Of a DNA stretch of 64,000 nt, positions 44,984-54,169 are shown piece by piece; the stretch's first letter is position 1; each line of letters begins with the position of its first letter. The notes below the pieces were generated by a model. It saw only the letters and a program-made list of their open reading frames with translations, ran no database searches and was not told the origin of the DNA. The DNA comes from Phycicoccus sp. Soil802 (GTDB taxonomy: Bacteria > Actinomycetota > Actinomycetes > Actinomycetales > Dermatophilaceae), in contig NZ_LMSS01000006.1 of the NCBI RefSeq assembly GCF_001429605.1, forward strand, positions 331,256 to 395,255, written 5' to 3'. The position numbers and the translations under genes were made by a program.

Positions 44984-47900
44984 TCAGAGCTTCATCACCT
45001 TGATGCGCACCGGCTCGCCGTCACCGACCGTGGCACCGACGACGTCGGCGCGCTCCGGCAAGGCGTCGAGCTGCGGCGCCGACCCGAACTGGCTGGCCAG
45101 CGTCTCCTCGACGATCAGCGTCTGGTGGGCCACCGTCGCCTCCCAGACCGCCTGGGAGCCCGTGACCGTCAACGAGATCCGGTCGGACACGTCGAGCCCG
45201 CCGTCGCGCCGGGCCTGCTGGACGGCCCGGACGATGTCGCGAGCCAGGCCCTCCTGCGCGAGCTCGGGCGTGACGAGGGTGTCGAGGACCACGACGCCAC
45301 CGCCGTCGGGCAGCAGGGCCCGGCTGTGCCGCTCGTCCTTCTCCCCGAGGAAGGCCTGCTCGAGGGTGAACTCGCCCTCCTGCAGCACCATCCCGCCGGC
45401 CTGCACCGTGCCGTCCTCGTCCACCGTCCAGTCGCCGGACTTCGAGGCCTGGATGACCTTCTGCACCTCGCGACCGAGTCGGGGCCCGGCCACCCGCGCG
45501 TGCACCGTCAGCCGCTGGTCGACCGCGAACGCAGCGGCCGCCGGGTCACTCTCGTCGATGAGGGTGACCTGCTTGACGTTGACCTCGTCGGCGATGATCG
45601 GCGTGTAGGCCTGCAGGGACGCGGCATCGGCCACGACCACGGTGAGGTCACCCAGCGGCAGGCGGGTGCGCAGCCCGTCGGCCTTGCGCAGCGACGAGGC
45701 GACGGAGCAGACGTCGCGGACCCGGTCCATCGCCGCCACGAGCGCGTCGTCAGCAGGCAGGTCCGAGGCCTCCGGCCAGTCCGTGAGGTGCACCGAACGG
45801 CCACCGGTCAGGCCCCGCCAGATCTCCTCGGTCACCAGCGGGAGCAGCGGCGCCGTCACGCGGCACAGCACCTCCAGCGCGGTGTAGAGGGTGTCGAACG
45901 CCTGCGCGGCACCACCGCCGGCTGCACCGCCGGTCGCTCCGGTGTCCCAGAACCGCTCGCGCGAACGCCGCACGTACCAGTTGGTCAGCACGTCGAGGAA
46001 GCCGCGCGTCGTCTCGCAGGCCGAGGCCACCTCGTACCCGTCGAGCTGGGTCGTCATGGTCTCGACGTACTGGCGCAGCTTGGCCAGCAGGTAGCGGTCG
46101 AGCGGGTCGGTGGACGCCGTCGACCACTTCGCCTCGTACCCGGCCCCACCACCACTGCCACCCTTCCCCCCAGTGCCACCAAACGCGTTGGCGTACAACG
46201 AGAAGAAGTACCAGGTGTTCCACAGCGGGATGATCACCTGGCGCACCCCGTCCCGGATGCCCTGCTCGGTAACGATGAGGTTGCCACCGCGCAGGATCGG
46301 GCTGCCCATGAGGAACCAGCGCATGGCGTCGGCCCCGTCGCGGTCGAACACCTCGCGGACGTCGGGGTAGTTGCGCAGCGACTTCGACATCTTCTGGCCG
46401 TCGGACCCGAGCACGATCCCGTGGCAGATCACCGAGCTGAAGGCCGGTCGGTCGAACAGCGACGTCGAGAGGATGTGGAGCATGTAGAACCAGCCGCGGG
46501 TCTGCCCGATGTACTCGACGATGAAGTCGGCCGGGAAGTGGTGCTCGAACCACTCGGCGTTCTCGAACGGGTAGTGCACCTGGGCGTAGCTCATCGAGCC
46601 GGAGTCGAACCACACGTCGAGGACGTCCTCGACGCGACGCATCGTCGACTGCCCGGTCGGGTCGTCCGGGTTGGGCCGGGTCAGCTCGTCGACGAACGGG
46701 CGGTGCAGGTCGACCTGGCCGTCGGCGCTGCGGGGCAGCCGGCCGAAGTCGCGCTCGATCTCCTCGAAGGACCCGTAGACGTCGATCCGCGGGTACTGCG
46801 GGTCGTCGGACCGCCACACCGGAACGGGGCTGCCCCAGAAGCGGTTGCGGGTGATCGACCAGTCGCGGGCGTTGTCGAGCCACTTGCCGAACTGGCCGTT
46901 CTTGATGTGGTCGGGGGTCCAGTCGATCTGCTCGTTGAGCTCGAGCATGCGGTCCTTGAACTTGGTCACCTCGACGAACCAGCTCGACACCGCCTTGTAG
47001 ATCAACGGCTGCCGGCAACGCCAGCAGTGCGGGTAGGAGTGGTCGTAGGTCTCCCGGCGCACCAGGACGGTGCCGTCCGTGACCGAGCCGTGGTCGGCCT
47101 CGCCGCGGGTGGCGGCCTTGAGGTGGTCGATGATCGGCAGGTTGGCGTCGAACACGAGCATGCCCTCGTACTCCGCGACCGGGAAGGTGAAGCACCCGTC
47201 CGGGCCGACCGGCATGACCGGCTCGATGCCCTCGCGGTCGGTCACGATCTTGTCGTCCTCGCCGAAGGCGCCGGCGCTGTGCACCAGCCCGGTGCCGTCG
47301 CCGGTCGTGACGAAGTCGGCCTCGACCACGCGGTGGGCGTTCTCGTGGCCCTCGTAGTAGCTGAACGGCGGCGTGTAGGAGCGGCCCAGCAGGTCGCGGC
47401 CCTTGAGCCGCTCGACGACGAAGGACTCCACGTCGGACTTGGGGTCGCCGAACAGGTCCCGCGCGTAGCTGGGCAGCCGCTCCGCACCGATGACGTAGCG
47501 CTCGGTGCTGCCGGTGGGCAGGGCGGACTCCACGACGACGTAGTCGATGTCGGGGTGGACCATCACCGCGAGGTTCGACGGCAGGGTCCACGGCGTGGTC
47601 GTCCAGACCAGGGCCAGCTCGCCGGTGGACAGCCGGACGCCGACGGTGACGGCCGGGTCCTGGCGCATCTGGTAGACGTCGTCGTCCATCCGCAGCTCGT
47701 GGTTCGACAGCGGCGTCTGGTCGTTCCAGCAGTAGGGCAGGACGCGGAAGCCCTCGTAGATCAGGCCCTTGTCGTGCAGCGACTTGAACGCCCAGATGAC
47801 CGACTCCATGTAGTCGGGGTTGAGCGTCTTGTAGTCGTTGTCGAAGTCGACCCAGCGGGCCTGGCGCGTGACGTACTCACGCCACTCCCCCGTGTACTTC

Positions 47901-48337
47901 AGCACCGACTGGCGGCACTTGGCGTTGAACTCCTCGATGCCGATCTCGAGGATCTCGTCCTTGGTCTTGATGCCGAGCTGGGCCATCGCCTCGAGCTCGG
48001 CGGGCAGGCCGTGGGTGTCCCACCCGAACCGGCGCTCGACCCGGCGACCGCGCATCGTCTGGTAGCGCGGGATCAGGTCCTTGACGTAGCCGGTGAGCAG
48101 GTGGCCGTAGTGGGGCAGGCCGTTGGCGAACGGCGGGCCGTCGTAGAAGACGAACTCGTTGTCGCCGTTGGTGCCGGCCGACCGGTTCTCCACCGACGCG
48201 ATGAAGGTGCCGTCCTCGTCCCAGTACTTCAGGATTCGCTCCTCGATCTCCGGGAAGCGCGGGGACGCGGGCACGCCCGAGGGAGTGCCCGGGGCGTCGC
48301 TGGAGACGGTGTCGCTGGAGACCTTGGGGTAGGTCAT
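44984..48337 (-). CDS. ileS: Isoleucyl-tRNA synthetase, HYGH (type 2) form
   Basis: 1117-aa class I synthetase that charges tRNA-Ile with editing of valine. ATP motif [16 protein letters not shown] (HYGH instead of HIGH, about 64-79), a CP1 editing domain (about 190-410) and KMSKS in [12 protein letters not shown] are clear. Length and HYGH fit the eukaryote-like IleS2 group, typically mupirocin-tolerant (family knowledge). Two Gly/Ser/Ala-rich stretches (about residues 720-732 and 795-807) look like flexible insertions. I start at the ATG at 48337 because GAGGAC lies 10 nt upstream and the preceding RNA is a T-box; the longer frame is leader sequence. Confidence 0.96.
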   Translation of the reverse strand: MTYPKVSSDTVSSDAPGTPSGVPASPRFPEIEERILKYWDEDGTFIASVENRSAGTNGDNEFVFYDGPPFANGLPHYGHLLTGYVKDLIPRYQTMRGRRVERRFGWDTHGLPAELEAMAQLGIKTKDEILEIGIEEFNAKCRQSVLKYTGEWREYVTRQARWVDFDNDYKTLNPDYMESVIWAFKSLHDKGLIYEGFRVLPYCWNDQTPLSNHELRMDDDVYQMRQDPAVTVGVRLSTGELALVWTTTPWTLPSNLAVMVHPDIDYVVVESALPTGSTERYVIGAERLPSYARDLFGDPKSDVESFVVERLKGRDLLGRSYTPPFSYYEGHENAHRVVEADFVTTGDGTGLVHSAGAFGEDDKIVTDREGIEPVMPVGPDGCFTFPVAEYEGMLVFDANLPIIDHLKAATRGEADHGSVTDGTVLVRRETYDHSYPHCWRCRQPLIYKAVSSWFVEVTKFKDRMLELNEQIDWTPDHIKNGQFGKWLDNARDWSITRNRFWGSPVPVWRSDDPQYPRIDVYGSFEEIERDFGRLPRSADGQVDLHRPFVDELTRPNPDDPTGQSTMRRVEDVLDVWFDSGSMSYAQVHYPFENAEWFEHHFPADFIVEYIGQTRGWFYMLHILSTSLFDRPAFSSVICHGIVLGSDGQKMSKSLRNYPDVREVFDRDGADAMRWFLMGSPILRGGNLIVTEQGIRDGVRQVIIPLWNTWYFFSLYANAFGGTGGKGGSGGGAGYEAKWSTASTDPLDRYLLAKLRQYVETMTTQLDGYEVASACETTRGFLDVLTNWYVRRSRERFWDTGATGGAAGGGAAQAFDTLYTALEVLCRVTAPLLPLVTEEIWRGLTGGRSVHLTDWPEASDLPADDALVAAMDRVRDVCSVASSLRKADGLRTRLPLGDLTVVVADAASLQAYTPIIADEVNVKQVTLIDESDPAAAAFAVDQRLTVHARVAGPRLGREVQKVIQASKSGDWTVDEDGTVQAGGMVLQEGEFTLEQAFLGEKDERHSRALLPDGGGVVVLDTLVTPELAQEGLARDIVRAVQQARRDGGLDVSDRISLTVTGSQAVWEATVAHQTLIVEETLASQFGSAPQLDALPERADVVGATVGDGEPVRIKVMKL

Positions 48338-48586
48338 GGTGTCGGCGGTCCTCACATCACTCGTGTTCTCACACGAGGACGACGTCGCCGGGTTTCCCGA
48401 CGGCACCGTGGTGCCACCTCGCTTGCCGTGCCCCGCGTGCTCCGCACGCGGCATACGGCCGCTCTTGCCGAAGGTTGTGACGGACCCACCCGTCCGGTTC
48501 TAGTGAGCCGGGTGCCCTGCGTATGCCGCGGGGCGCCCTGCCGTTCTTCCGGAGGCTCCCCGGTGATGGCCGGTTCGACGCCTGTG
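48338..48586 (-). promoter_or_regulatory. Translational T-box riboswitch of ileS
   Basis: Read on the minus strand, the leader has a stem I region with GGCCATCACCGG (candidate AUC specifier at 48565-48567) and CCTCCGGAAGAACGG. A T-box sequence TGGCACCACGG lies at about 48406-48416. Nearer the gene, GTCCTC (48375-48380) can pair with the ribosome site GAGGAC (48348-48353). Uncharged tRNA-Ile would free the ribosome site, the mechanism known for actinobacterial ileS T-boxes. Confidence 0.88.
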
Positions 48587-48592
48587 CAGCCC

Positions 48593-48598
48593 AGTCTA
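48593..48598 (-). promoter_or_regulatory. -10 box of the ileS T-box transcript
   Basis: TAGACT on the minus strand just before the T-box leader; transcription should start near 48586. Confidence 0.55.
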
Positions 48599-48652
48599 GC
48601 CGTCCGTGACGAACGGCACGTGCGCACGACGGGAGGACGCCCTCCAGCGGTG

Positions 48653-48658
48653 TAGTCT
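48653..48658 (+). promoter_or_regulatory. -10 box of the cobalamin riboswitch operon
   Basis: TAGTCT a few bases before the start of the riboswitch; predicted transcription start near 48665, only about 80 bp from the divergent ileS start. Confidence 0.55.
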
Positions 48659-48664
48659 GAGCGG

Positions 48665-48889
48665 CGTTGCCCTGAGGTCCCGACCGCTTGGCAACACCCA
48701 CGACGCGACACCAGGGGAAGCCGGTCAGATGCCGGCGCTGACCCGCAACCGTAGGCCGCCTGAAACGCGGCAAGCCGGAACACCTGGTACGCGAAGCGGC
48801 TCCATTTCCGTCGAGGTACGCGGGGCGGAGCCCGGACACCCAGTCCGAGGCCGCCCCCCGATGTCGCTCCAGCGACGCCGGGGGTCTTT
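48665..48889 (+). promoter_or_regulatory. Cobalamin (B12) riboswitch with intrinsic terminator
   Basis: The core reads CACCAGGGGAAGCCGGT, then GATGCCGGCGCTGACCCGC and AACCGTAGGCCG, matching the cobalamin riboswitch consensus (GGGAA...GGTG...GC-GACCCGC-AC-GT). The ACACCAGG/CACCTGGT helix (48709-48716 with 48782-48789) closes the core. Behind it, CCCCCG-GTCGCT/AGCGAC-CGGGGG plus TCTTT (48855-48889) forms a terminator. B12 excess should therefore switch off the downstream transport operon. Confidence 0.9.
48855..48889 (+). terminator. Riboswitch-controlled terminator
   Basis: A 6-bp and a second 6-bp stem separated by a 2x2 internal loop end in TCTTT, one of the few T-tailed hairpins in this window. 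Confidence 0.65.
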
Positions 48890-48943
48890 CACGTTCTGGT
48901 GCCGGTGCACCCGTCGCGACACCGTTCGCTTTGAAGAGGCACC

Positions 48944-50554
48944 ATGCACCGCACCCTTCGCACCGCCCGTCCGGCGGCTGCCCTCGCCCTGGCCCTGGCG
49001 GCCACCCTGGTCGTCCCCAGCGCGGCGTTCGCCGGCACGACCGAGCCGACCGGCACGAGCACCGGCAGCACGAGCACCACCACGCCGTCGACGACGACCA
49101 CGACGGCCACCGAGTCGCCCACGACGACGACACCGCCGACCACCGGCACCGCGACGACGAGCACCGAGTCGTCCACGACGTCGACGACCCCGCCCCCCGC
49201 CACGACGACGACCGCGTCGAAGCCGAAGACCGCCGCGAAGGCCAAGGCCCCGGCCGCGTCGAAGGAGCGGATGCCGTTCGGCGCCAGCTCCTCCCTGCGG
49301 GCCGCCCTCGTGCCGGGTGACAGCTCGGACCAGGCCGCCTACGCCGCGGGCTTCGTGGTCCGCACCCTCGCCGCGCGCGACGACCACTACAACTACCCTG
49401 CCTCGACCTTCTTCGATGGCGGCAACACCATCGACGCGATCCTCGCGCTGGACGGGGCGGGCGCCGGGCTCGACCAGGCGGATGCCACCACCGACTACCT
49501 CGCCGCCCACGTCAACGACTACGTCGGCTACCCCGACCCGCCCGGCTCACCCACCGCCGAGACCTACGCCGGCCCGCTGGGCAAGCTCATCGTCGGCGTG
49601 GTCGCCCAGGGCGGCGACCCCACCGACTTCGGCGGCCAGGACCTGGTCGCGCGGCTCGAGGGCCTGATGACCGTCGACGGCCGGTTCTCCGACAAGTCCA
49701 ACTTCGGTGACCCGACCAACCCGAGCGGCGACTACTCCAACACCATCGGCCAGGTCCTCGACATCATCGCCCTCGGTCGCGCGACCGGCTCGGTCCCGGA
49801 CGCGGCTGGCGACTACCTCCTCGACCAGCAGTGCTCCGACGGCGGGTTCCGCGGCAACCTCGACGTCGCGGGTGCCGCCTGCACGAGCGACGCGGATGCC
49901 ACTGCCTTCGCCGCCCAGGCCCTCGTCGGCCTGCTGGGGGCGGACGACCCGGCCACGCTCGACGCACTCGACTGGCTCTCGTCGCGCCAGGCGCCCAACG
50001 GTGGCTTCCTCAACCAGGACGGCCAGTACAACGCCAACACCGCCGGTGTCGCGGCGCAGGCCTTCGCCGCCGGTGGCCTCGACGACGAGCTCGCGAGCGC
50101 CCAGGAGTTCCTGGCCTCGCTCCAGTTCGACTGCTCCTTCGCAGCCGGCCTGCGCGGCGGGATCGCCTTCACCGCAGCCGACCACGCCACCCTCAAGGCA
50201 GCCCCGACCACGACGGCTGCGATCGACCGCGCGCTGCGGGCCACGCCCCAGGCCACCCTGGGCCTGGCCGGCGACTCGCTGCTGACGGTCAGCGCGGACG
50301 GAGCCGCGGCCACCGCGCCGACGCTCGACTGCCGCACCAGCACGACGACCACCACGTCGCCCGCGACGTCGACGAGCACGTCCTCAGCTCCCTCGACCGG
50401 TAGCAACGACCCGGCTGACCCCGGGTCGGCCACGCCCGGGTCGCTGGCCCTCACCGGCACCGACGTGGCGGCGATGAGCCTGTTGGGCACACTGCTCCTG
50501 CTGGCCGGGGTCGGCGCCATCGTGCTCGCCCGGCGCAAGGGCGTGCACGCCTGA
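48944..50554 (+). CDS. Sortase-anchored alpha-toroid (prenyltransferase-like) protein, candidate B12-binding
   Basis: 536-aa exported protein. Signal peptide 1-30 (PSAAFA), a Thr/Ser-rich stalk (31-100), then an alpha/alpha toroid (about 112-460) with prenyltransferase/squalene-cyclase-type repeats such as LLDQQCSDGGFRG (292-304) and SSRQAPNGGFLN (356-367). Four Cys (297, 313, 397, 463) could form disulfides. A second Thr/Ser linker leads to LALTG (501-505), a helix (511-528) and RRK: an LAxTG signal for class E sortase. The toroid is the fold of the alpha domain of intrinsic factor and transcobalamin. With a cobalamin riboswitch upstream and an ECF importer downstream, a B12-capturing role is likely (inference). 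Its stop overlaps the DUF4430 start. Confidence 0.8.
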   Translation: MHRTLRTARPAAALALALAATLVVPSAAFAGTTEPTGTSTGSTSTTTPSTTTTTATESPTTTTPPTTGTATTSTESSTTSTTPPPATTTTASKPKTAAKAKAPAASKERMPFGASSSLRAALVPGDSSDQAAYAAGFVVRTLAARDDHYNYPASTFFDGGNTIDAILALDGAGAGLDQADATTDYLAAHVNDYVGYPDPPGSPTAETYAGPLGKLIVGVVAQGGDPTDFGGQDLVARLEGLMTVDGRFSDKSNFGDPTNPSGDYSNTIGQVLDIIALGRATGSVPDAAGDYLLDQQCSDGGFRGNLDVAGAACTSDADATAFAAQALVGLLGADDPATLDALDWLSSRQAPNGGFLNQDGQYNANTAGVAAQAFAAGGLDDELASAQEFLASLQFDCSFAAGLRGGIAFTAADHATLKAAPTTTAAIDRALRATPQATLGLAGDSLLTVSADGAAATAPTLDCRTSTTTTTSPATSTSTSSAPSTGSNDPADPGSATPGSLALTGTDVAAMSLLGTLLLLAGVGAIVLARRKGVHA

Positions 50555-51399
50555 TGCGGCTCGTCGCGCGCTTCGTCGCCGTCGCCGGTCTGGTCCTCGC
50601 CGGTGGCCTCGCCCTCCCGGGCGGGGCCGCCCAGGCGGCGGCCTGCAGCAACACGACCGGCGTGACGGTGGTGATCGACTACGGCTCGAGCAGCAGCACG
50701 CTCTGCGCCGCGGACGACACCTCCGCCATGAAGGTGCTCAAGAAGGTCGCCACGGTCGTCAGCCCGGTCCAGTACCCGGGCACGGTGGTCTGCAAGATCA
50801 ACAGCGTCCCCTCCGACCAGTCCTGCCAGCGGATGCCTCCGGCGAGCGCCTACTGGGCGTTCTTCCACGCGCCCCGCGGAGGTTCGTGGACCTACAGCAG
50901 CTCCGGCGTGGCGGACTACGACCCTGCGCCGGGCAGCGTCATCGGGTTCGCGTTCGGCTCCGGTGGGGCCCCCAGCAGCCCCCCTCCCGCCAAGGCTGCC
51001 CCCAAGCCGTCGCCGTCGCCCAGCCCGTCCTCGTCGTCGAGCCGGCCGCCGGCGCCCAAGCCGAAGCCCGCGAGCACCACTCCCCCGCGTCCCAGCAGCT
51101 CGAGCAGCTCGGCCGGCGCGAAGCCCGGCACCACCTCGGCCGCCGGCTCGGTGACCAGGCCCGGCCCGAGGCCGTCGACCACGGCGCCGGGCAGCACGAC
51201 CACCACGGCGCCGAGTGGCACCACCACCGGCACGACCCCCTCGACGGACTCGACCGGCGACGGCGCGAACGCCGCAGCGGCCCGGGCGGACTCGACCGAC
51301 TCGGGCTCGCCGACCACCCTGCTGGCCGGTCTCGGCCTGGTCGGGCTGGTCGGCGCCGGCGCGGCATACCTGGCGATCCGTCGCCGAGCCGCCAGCTGA
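50554..51399 (+). CDS. DUF4430-domain membrane-anchored protein, candidate B12-binding beta domain
   Basis: 281 aa. Signal peptide 1-29 (AAQAA), then a DUF4430 domain (about 33-136) with GVTVVIDYG, four Cys (31, 51, 80, 91) and the hallmark YWAFFHAPRGGSWTYSSSG (100-118) followed by PAPGSVIGFAFGSG. A long Pro/Ser/Thr wall-spanning linker (139-250) ends in one helix and RRRAAS, so it stays in the membrane. DUF4430 is the family of the beta domain of intrinsic factor/transcobalamin, which covers the cobalamin held by the alpha toroid. Encoded directly after the toroid protein (TGATG overlap), it looks like its functional other half (inference). Confidence 0.8.
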   Translation: MRLVARFVAVAGLVLAGGLALPGGAAQAAACSNTTGVTVVIDYGSSSSTLCAADDTSAMKVLKKVATVVSPVQYPGTVVCKINSVPSDQSCQRMPPASAYWAFFHAPRGGSWTYSSSGVADYDPAPGSVIGFAFGSGGAPSSPPPAKAAPKPSPSPSPSSSSSRPPAPKPKPASTTPPRPSSSSSSAGAKPGTTSAAGSVTRPGPRPSTTAPGSTTTTAPSGTTTGTTPSTDSTGDGANAAAARADSTDSGSPTTLLAGLGLVGLVGAGAAYLAIRRRAAS

Positions 51400-51404
51400 G
51401 GCTC

Positions 51405-52493
51405 GTGCGCACGGCAGGCTCCCCGCTGGCCCGACACCTCCACCCGGTCGCCTGGTGGGTGTGGGCGATCGGGCTGGCGGTGGCCTGCTCCCGCACCAGT
51501 AACCCCCTGTTGCTCCTGCTCGCCGTGACCGTCGCCTGCCTCGTGGTCGCGGCCAAGCGCGGCAGCTCCCCGTGGGCGCGGGCGTTCCGGCTGTACCTCG
51601 TGCTCGGGGCGGTGATCATCGTCCTGCGGGTCCTGCTGCACGTCGTGGTCGGCTACAAGCTCGGCAGCACCCGGCTCTACACCCTGCCCAGTGTCGAGCT
51701 GCCCGGCATCACCCTCCTCGGCCCGCTCTACCTCGAGGGGCTGCTGGCCGCGGCGGTCGAGGGTCTGCGGCTGGCCAGCCTGATCGCCTGCATCGGCGCA
51801 GCCAACGCGCTGGCCAACCCCAAGCGCCTCCTGCGGGCGCTGCCGAGTGCGCTGCACGAGATCGGCACCGCCGTCGTCATCTCGGTCACGGTCGCACCGC
51901 AGCTGGCGGAGAGCGTCCAGCGGGTCCGGCGCGCCCGGGTGCTGCGGGGCGAGGGTGGCACCGGCCTACGGTCGGTCGGCCGGGTAGCGCTGCCGGTCCT
52001 CCAGGACACCCTCGACCGGTCGCTCTCGCTCGCCTCGGCGATGGACTCGCGCGGGTACGGGCGCCGGACCGAGCAGTCGCCGGCCACGCGGCGGGTCACC
52101 GCCGCCCTGACCCTCACCGGGCTGCTGGGCGCCGGTATCGGGATGTACGGCCTGCTCGACAGCACGGCGCCGGCGGCCATCGGCCTGCCCATGCTCGTCC
52201 TCGGCCTCGCCCTGTCGGCGATCGGCCTGCGGGTGGGCGGCCGCAGCGTGCAGCGCAGCGTCTACCGGCCCGACCCGTGGGCGCTGCCCGAGTGGCTCGT
52301 CGCCGCCTCGGGCCTGCTGGCCGCCGTCCTCGTGGTCGTGCAGTCCGCCCGTGCGCCGGGCACCCTCGTCCTCCCCGTCGACCCGCTTGCTGCCCCCGCG
52401 TTGCCGCTGCTGCCCGTCCTCGGGATCCTCGTGGCCGCCCTCCCGGCGTTCGTCGCCCCCGACCCGCCGGTGGCCCGGCGAGGAGAGCCATGA
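51405..52493 (+). CDS. ECF transporter transmembrane subunit (EcfT/CbiQ family)
   Basis: 362-aa membrane protein with about 7-8 helices. The two ATPase-coupling motifs of EcfT are seen: RRARVLRG (about 177-184) and LASAMDSRGYG (about 209-219). GTG start 5 nt after the DUF4430 stop; its stop overlaps the ATPase start (ATGA). The C-terminal third contains extra helices beyond a minimal EcfT. It joins the S subunit to the fused ATPase. Names in use for B12 ECF systems include CbrV. Confidence 0.85.
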   Translation: MRTAGSPLARHLHPVAWWVWAIGLAVACSRTSNPLLLLLAVTVACLVVAAKRGSSPWARAFRLYLVLGAVIIVLRVLLHVVVGYKLGSTRLYTLPSVELPGITLLGPLYLEGLLAAAVEGLRLASLIACIGAANALANPKRLLRALPSALHEIGTAVVISVTVAPQLAESVQRVRRARVLRGEGGTGLRSVGRVALPVLQDTLDRSLSLASAMDSRGYGRRTEQSPATRRVTAALTLTGLLGAGIGMYGLLDSTAPAAIGLPMLVLGLALSAIGLRVGGRSVQRSVYRPDPWALPEWLVAASGLLAAVLVVVQSARAPGTLVLPVDPLAAPALPLLPVLGILVAALPAFVAPDPPVARRGEP

Positions 52494-54169
52494 GCGGCCC
52501 CGTCGACCCGCACGCCCCCGTCGTCTTCGACCGCGTCACCATCCGGTATGCCGATCGCCCTCGTCCCGCGCTCCGCGCGGCGTCGTTCGCCCTCCAGGAG
52601 GGTGAGCTCGTCGTCGTCACCGGCCGAACGGGCTCGGGCAAGTCGACCCTGCTGGGCGCGGTCAACGGCACCGTCCCCCACTTCACCGGTGGCCACCTCT
52701 CGGGCCGGGTGTCGGTCTTCGGCCGGGACACCCGCAACCACCGGCCGCGGGACCTCGCGGGCGTGGTCGGCGTCGTGCGCCAGGACCCGTTGGCAGGCTT
52801 CGTGACGGACACCGTGGAGGAGGAGCTCGCCTACACGCTCGAACAGCTGGCGCTCGACCCGGCAGCCATGCGCCGCCGGGTGGAGGAGGTGCTCGACCTG
52901 CTGGGCATCGCCGACCTGCGCGACGCGCCGTTGCGCGACCTCTCGGGCGGGCAGCAGCAGCGGGTGGCCATCGGGTCGGTGCTCACGGCCAGCCCGCGCC
53001 TCCTCGTGCTCGACGAACCCACCTCGGCCCTCGACCCGACCGGCGCCGAGGAGGTGCTCGCGACGCTCTCGCGGCTGGTGCACGACCTCGGCCTGACCGT
53101 CCTGCTCTCGGAGCACCGGCTGGAGCGGATCGTCGGGGCGGCCGACCGGGTCATCGAGGTGCACGACGACGGCACGGTCAGCGACGGCCGACCGAGCGAC
53201 GTCATGGCCACCTCGGCCCTCGCGCCACCGGTGGTCCACCTCGGACGCTGGGCCGGCTGGGACCCGCTGCCCCTGACGGTCCGGGATGCCCGGCGTGCAG
53301 CGACTGGACTCCGCGCCGACCTTTCCCGCAACCTGGGCGCCCCGGGGGGTGCTCAGGTTGCGGGAGTGGAGACACACCCCCTCGGGCCTGAGCGCCTCAT
53401 CGCCTCGGCCGTCTCGGTCACCCACGGCACGGTGGCCGCGGTGCGCTCGGTGGACCTGTCCCTGCGTGACGGTGAGCTCGCAGTCCTCATGGGCCGCAAC
53501 GGTTCTGGCAAGTCCTCGTTGCTCTGGGCCCTGCACGGCAGCGGCACCCGCAGTGACGGTGCGGTCACCGTCGTCACGGCCACCGGCGCACGGGTCGACC
53601 CCGCCGCCGAGGCTCCGCGCACCCGGCGCGGCCACGTCGGGCTGGTCCCCCAGAGCGCCCCGGACCTGCTCTACCTCGACTCGGTGCACGCCGAGTGCCA
53701 GCAGTCCGACCACGAGTCGGGAGCCGCACCGGGCGCAACGCGCGCCACGCTCGACCGGCTCGCACCCGGCATACCGGACGACCACCACCCGCGCGACCTG
53801 TCCGAGGGGCAGCAGCTGGCCCTCGTGCTCGCGATCCAGCTCTCCGCGTCTCCGGGGGCGCTGCTCCTCGACGAACCCACCCGGGGGCTGGACTACCCCG
53901 GCAAGGCGGCCCTGGCCACCGTCCTGCGCGATCTCGCCGCAGGGGGGACCGCGCTGGCGGTGGCGACCCACGACGTGGAGTTCGCCGCCACGGCGGCCGA
54001 CCGGGTCGTGGTGCTGGCCGAGGGGAAGGTCGTCGCGGACGGGCCGGCCACCGACATCCTGTGCGACTCCCCCGCGTTCGCACCACAGGTGGCCAAGGTG
54101 CTCGCCCCGGCGCGAGTGCTGCGCCTCGACCAGGTGCTGGGCGCCGCCACCAGGCTCGGGGCACCCTGA
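52490..54169 (+). CDS. ECF transporter fused double ATPase (EcfA-EcfA')
   Basis: 559-aa ABC ATPase with two nucleotide-binding domains in one chain. First half: Walker A GRTGSGKST (45-53), LSGGQQQR (about 151), LLVLDEPTSALD (about 170-181) and SEHRLER. Second half: GRNGSGKSS (about 335-343), a variant signature LSEGQQ (about 437), LLLDEPTRGLD (about 456) and VATHDVEF. Both sites keep the catalytic Glu. The joining linker (about 279-292) is encoded by a 12-bp perfect inverted repeat. It powers the EcfT/S complex. ATGA overlap with the T gene, TGATG with the S gene. Confidence 0.9.
   Translation: MSGPVDPHAPVVFDRVTIRYADRPRPALRAASFALQEGELVVVTGRTGSGKSTLLGAVNGTVPHFTGGHLSGRVSVFGRDTRNHRPRDLAGVVGVVRQDPLAGFVTDTVEEELAYTLEQLALDPAAMRRRVEEVLDLLGIADLRDAPLRDLSGGQQQRVAIGSVLTASPRLLVLDEPTSALDPTGAEEVLATLSRLVHDLGLTVLLSEHRLERIVGAADRVIEVHDDGTVSDGRPSDVMATSALAPPVVHLGRWAGWDPLPLTVRDARRAATGLRADLSRNLGAPGGAQVAGVETHPLGPERLIASAVSVTHGTVAAVRSVDLSLRDGELAVLMGRNGSGKSSLLWALHGSGTRSDGAVTVVTATGARVDPAAEAPRTRRGHVGLVPQSAPDLLYLDSVHAECQQSDHESGAAPGATRATLDRLAPGIPDDHHPRDLSEGQQLALVLAIQLSASPGALLLDEPTRGLDYPGKAALATVLRDLAAGGTALAVATHDVEFAATAADRVVVLAEGKVVADGPATDILCDSPAFAPQVAKVLAPARVLRLDQVLGAATRLGAP
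53324..53365. repeat. In-frame palindrome in the ATPase linker
   Basis: TCCCGCAACCTG (53324-53335) and CAGGTTGCGGGA (53354-53365) are exact inverted repeats inside coding sequence, joining the two ATP-binding halves. The stem shows no other constraint of the protein family and resembles the intergenic palindromes. Confidence 0.7.

Noticed and set aside
48338-48454. 39-residue N-terminal extension of IleRS
   Set aside because: The DNA encodes the T-box and SD-sequestering stem; the extension has no homology-like content.
48541-48600. tRNA-like GGTTCGA sequence near 48571
   Set aside because: Part of the ileS T-box leader; no acceptor, D or anticodon arms fit around it.
45125-48655. 1176-codon open frame opposite ileS
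   Set aside because: Shadow of ileS; also runs through the T-box leader.
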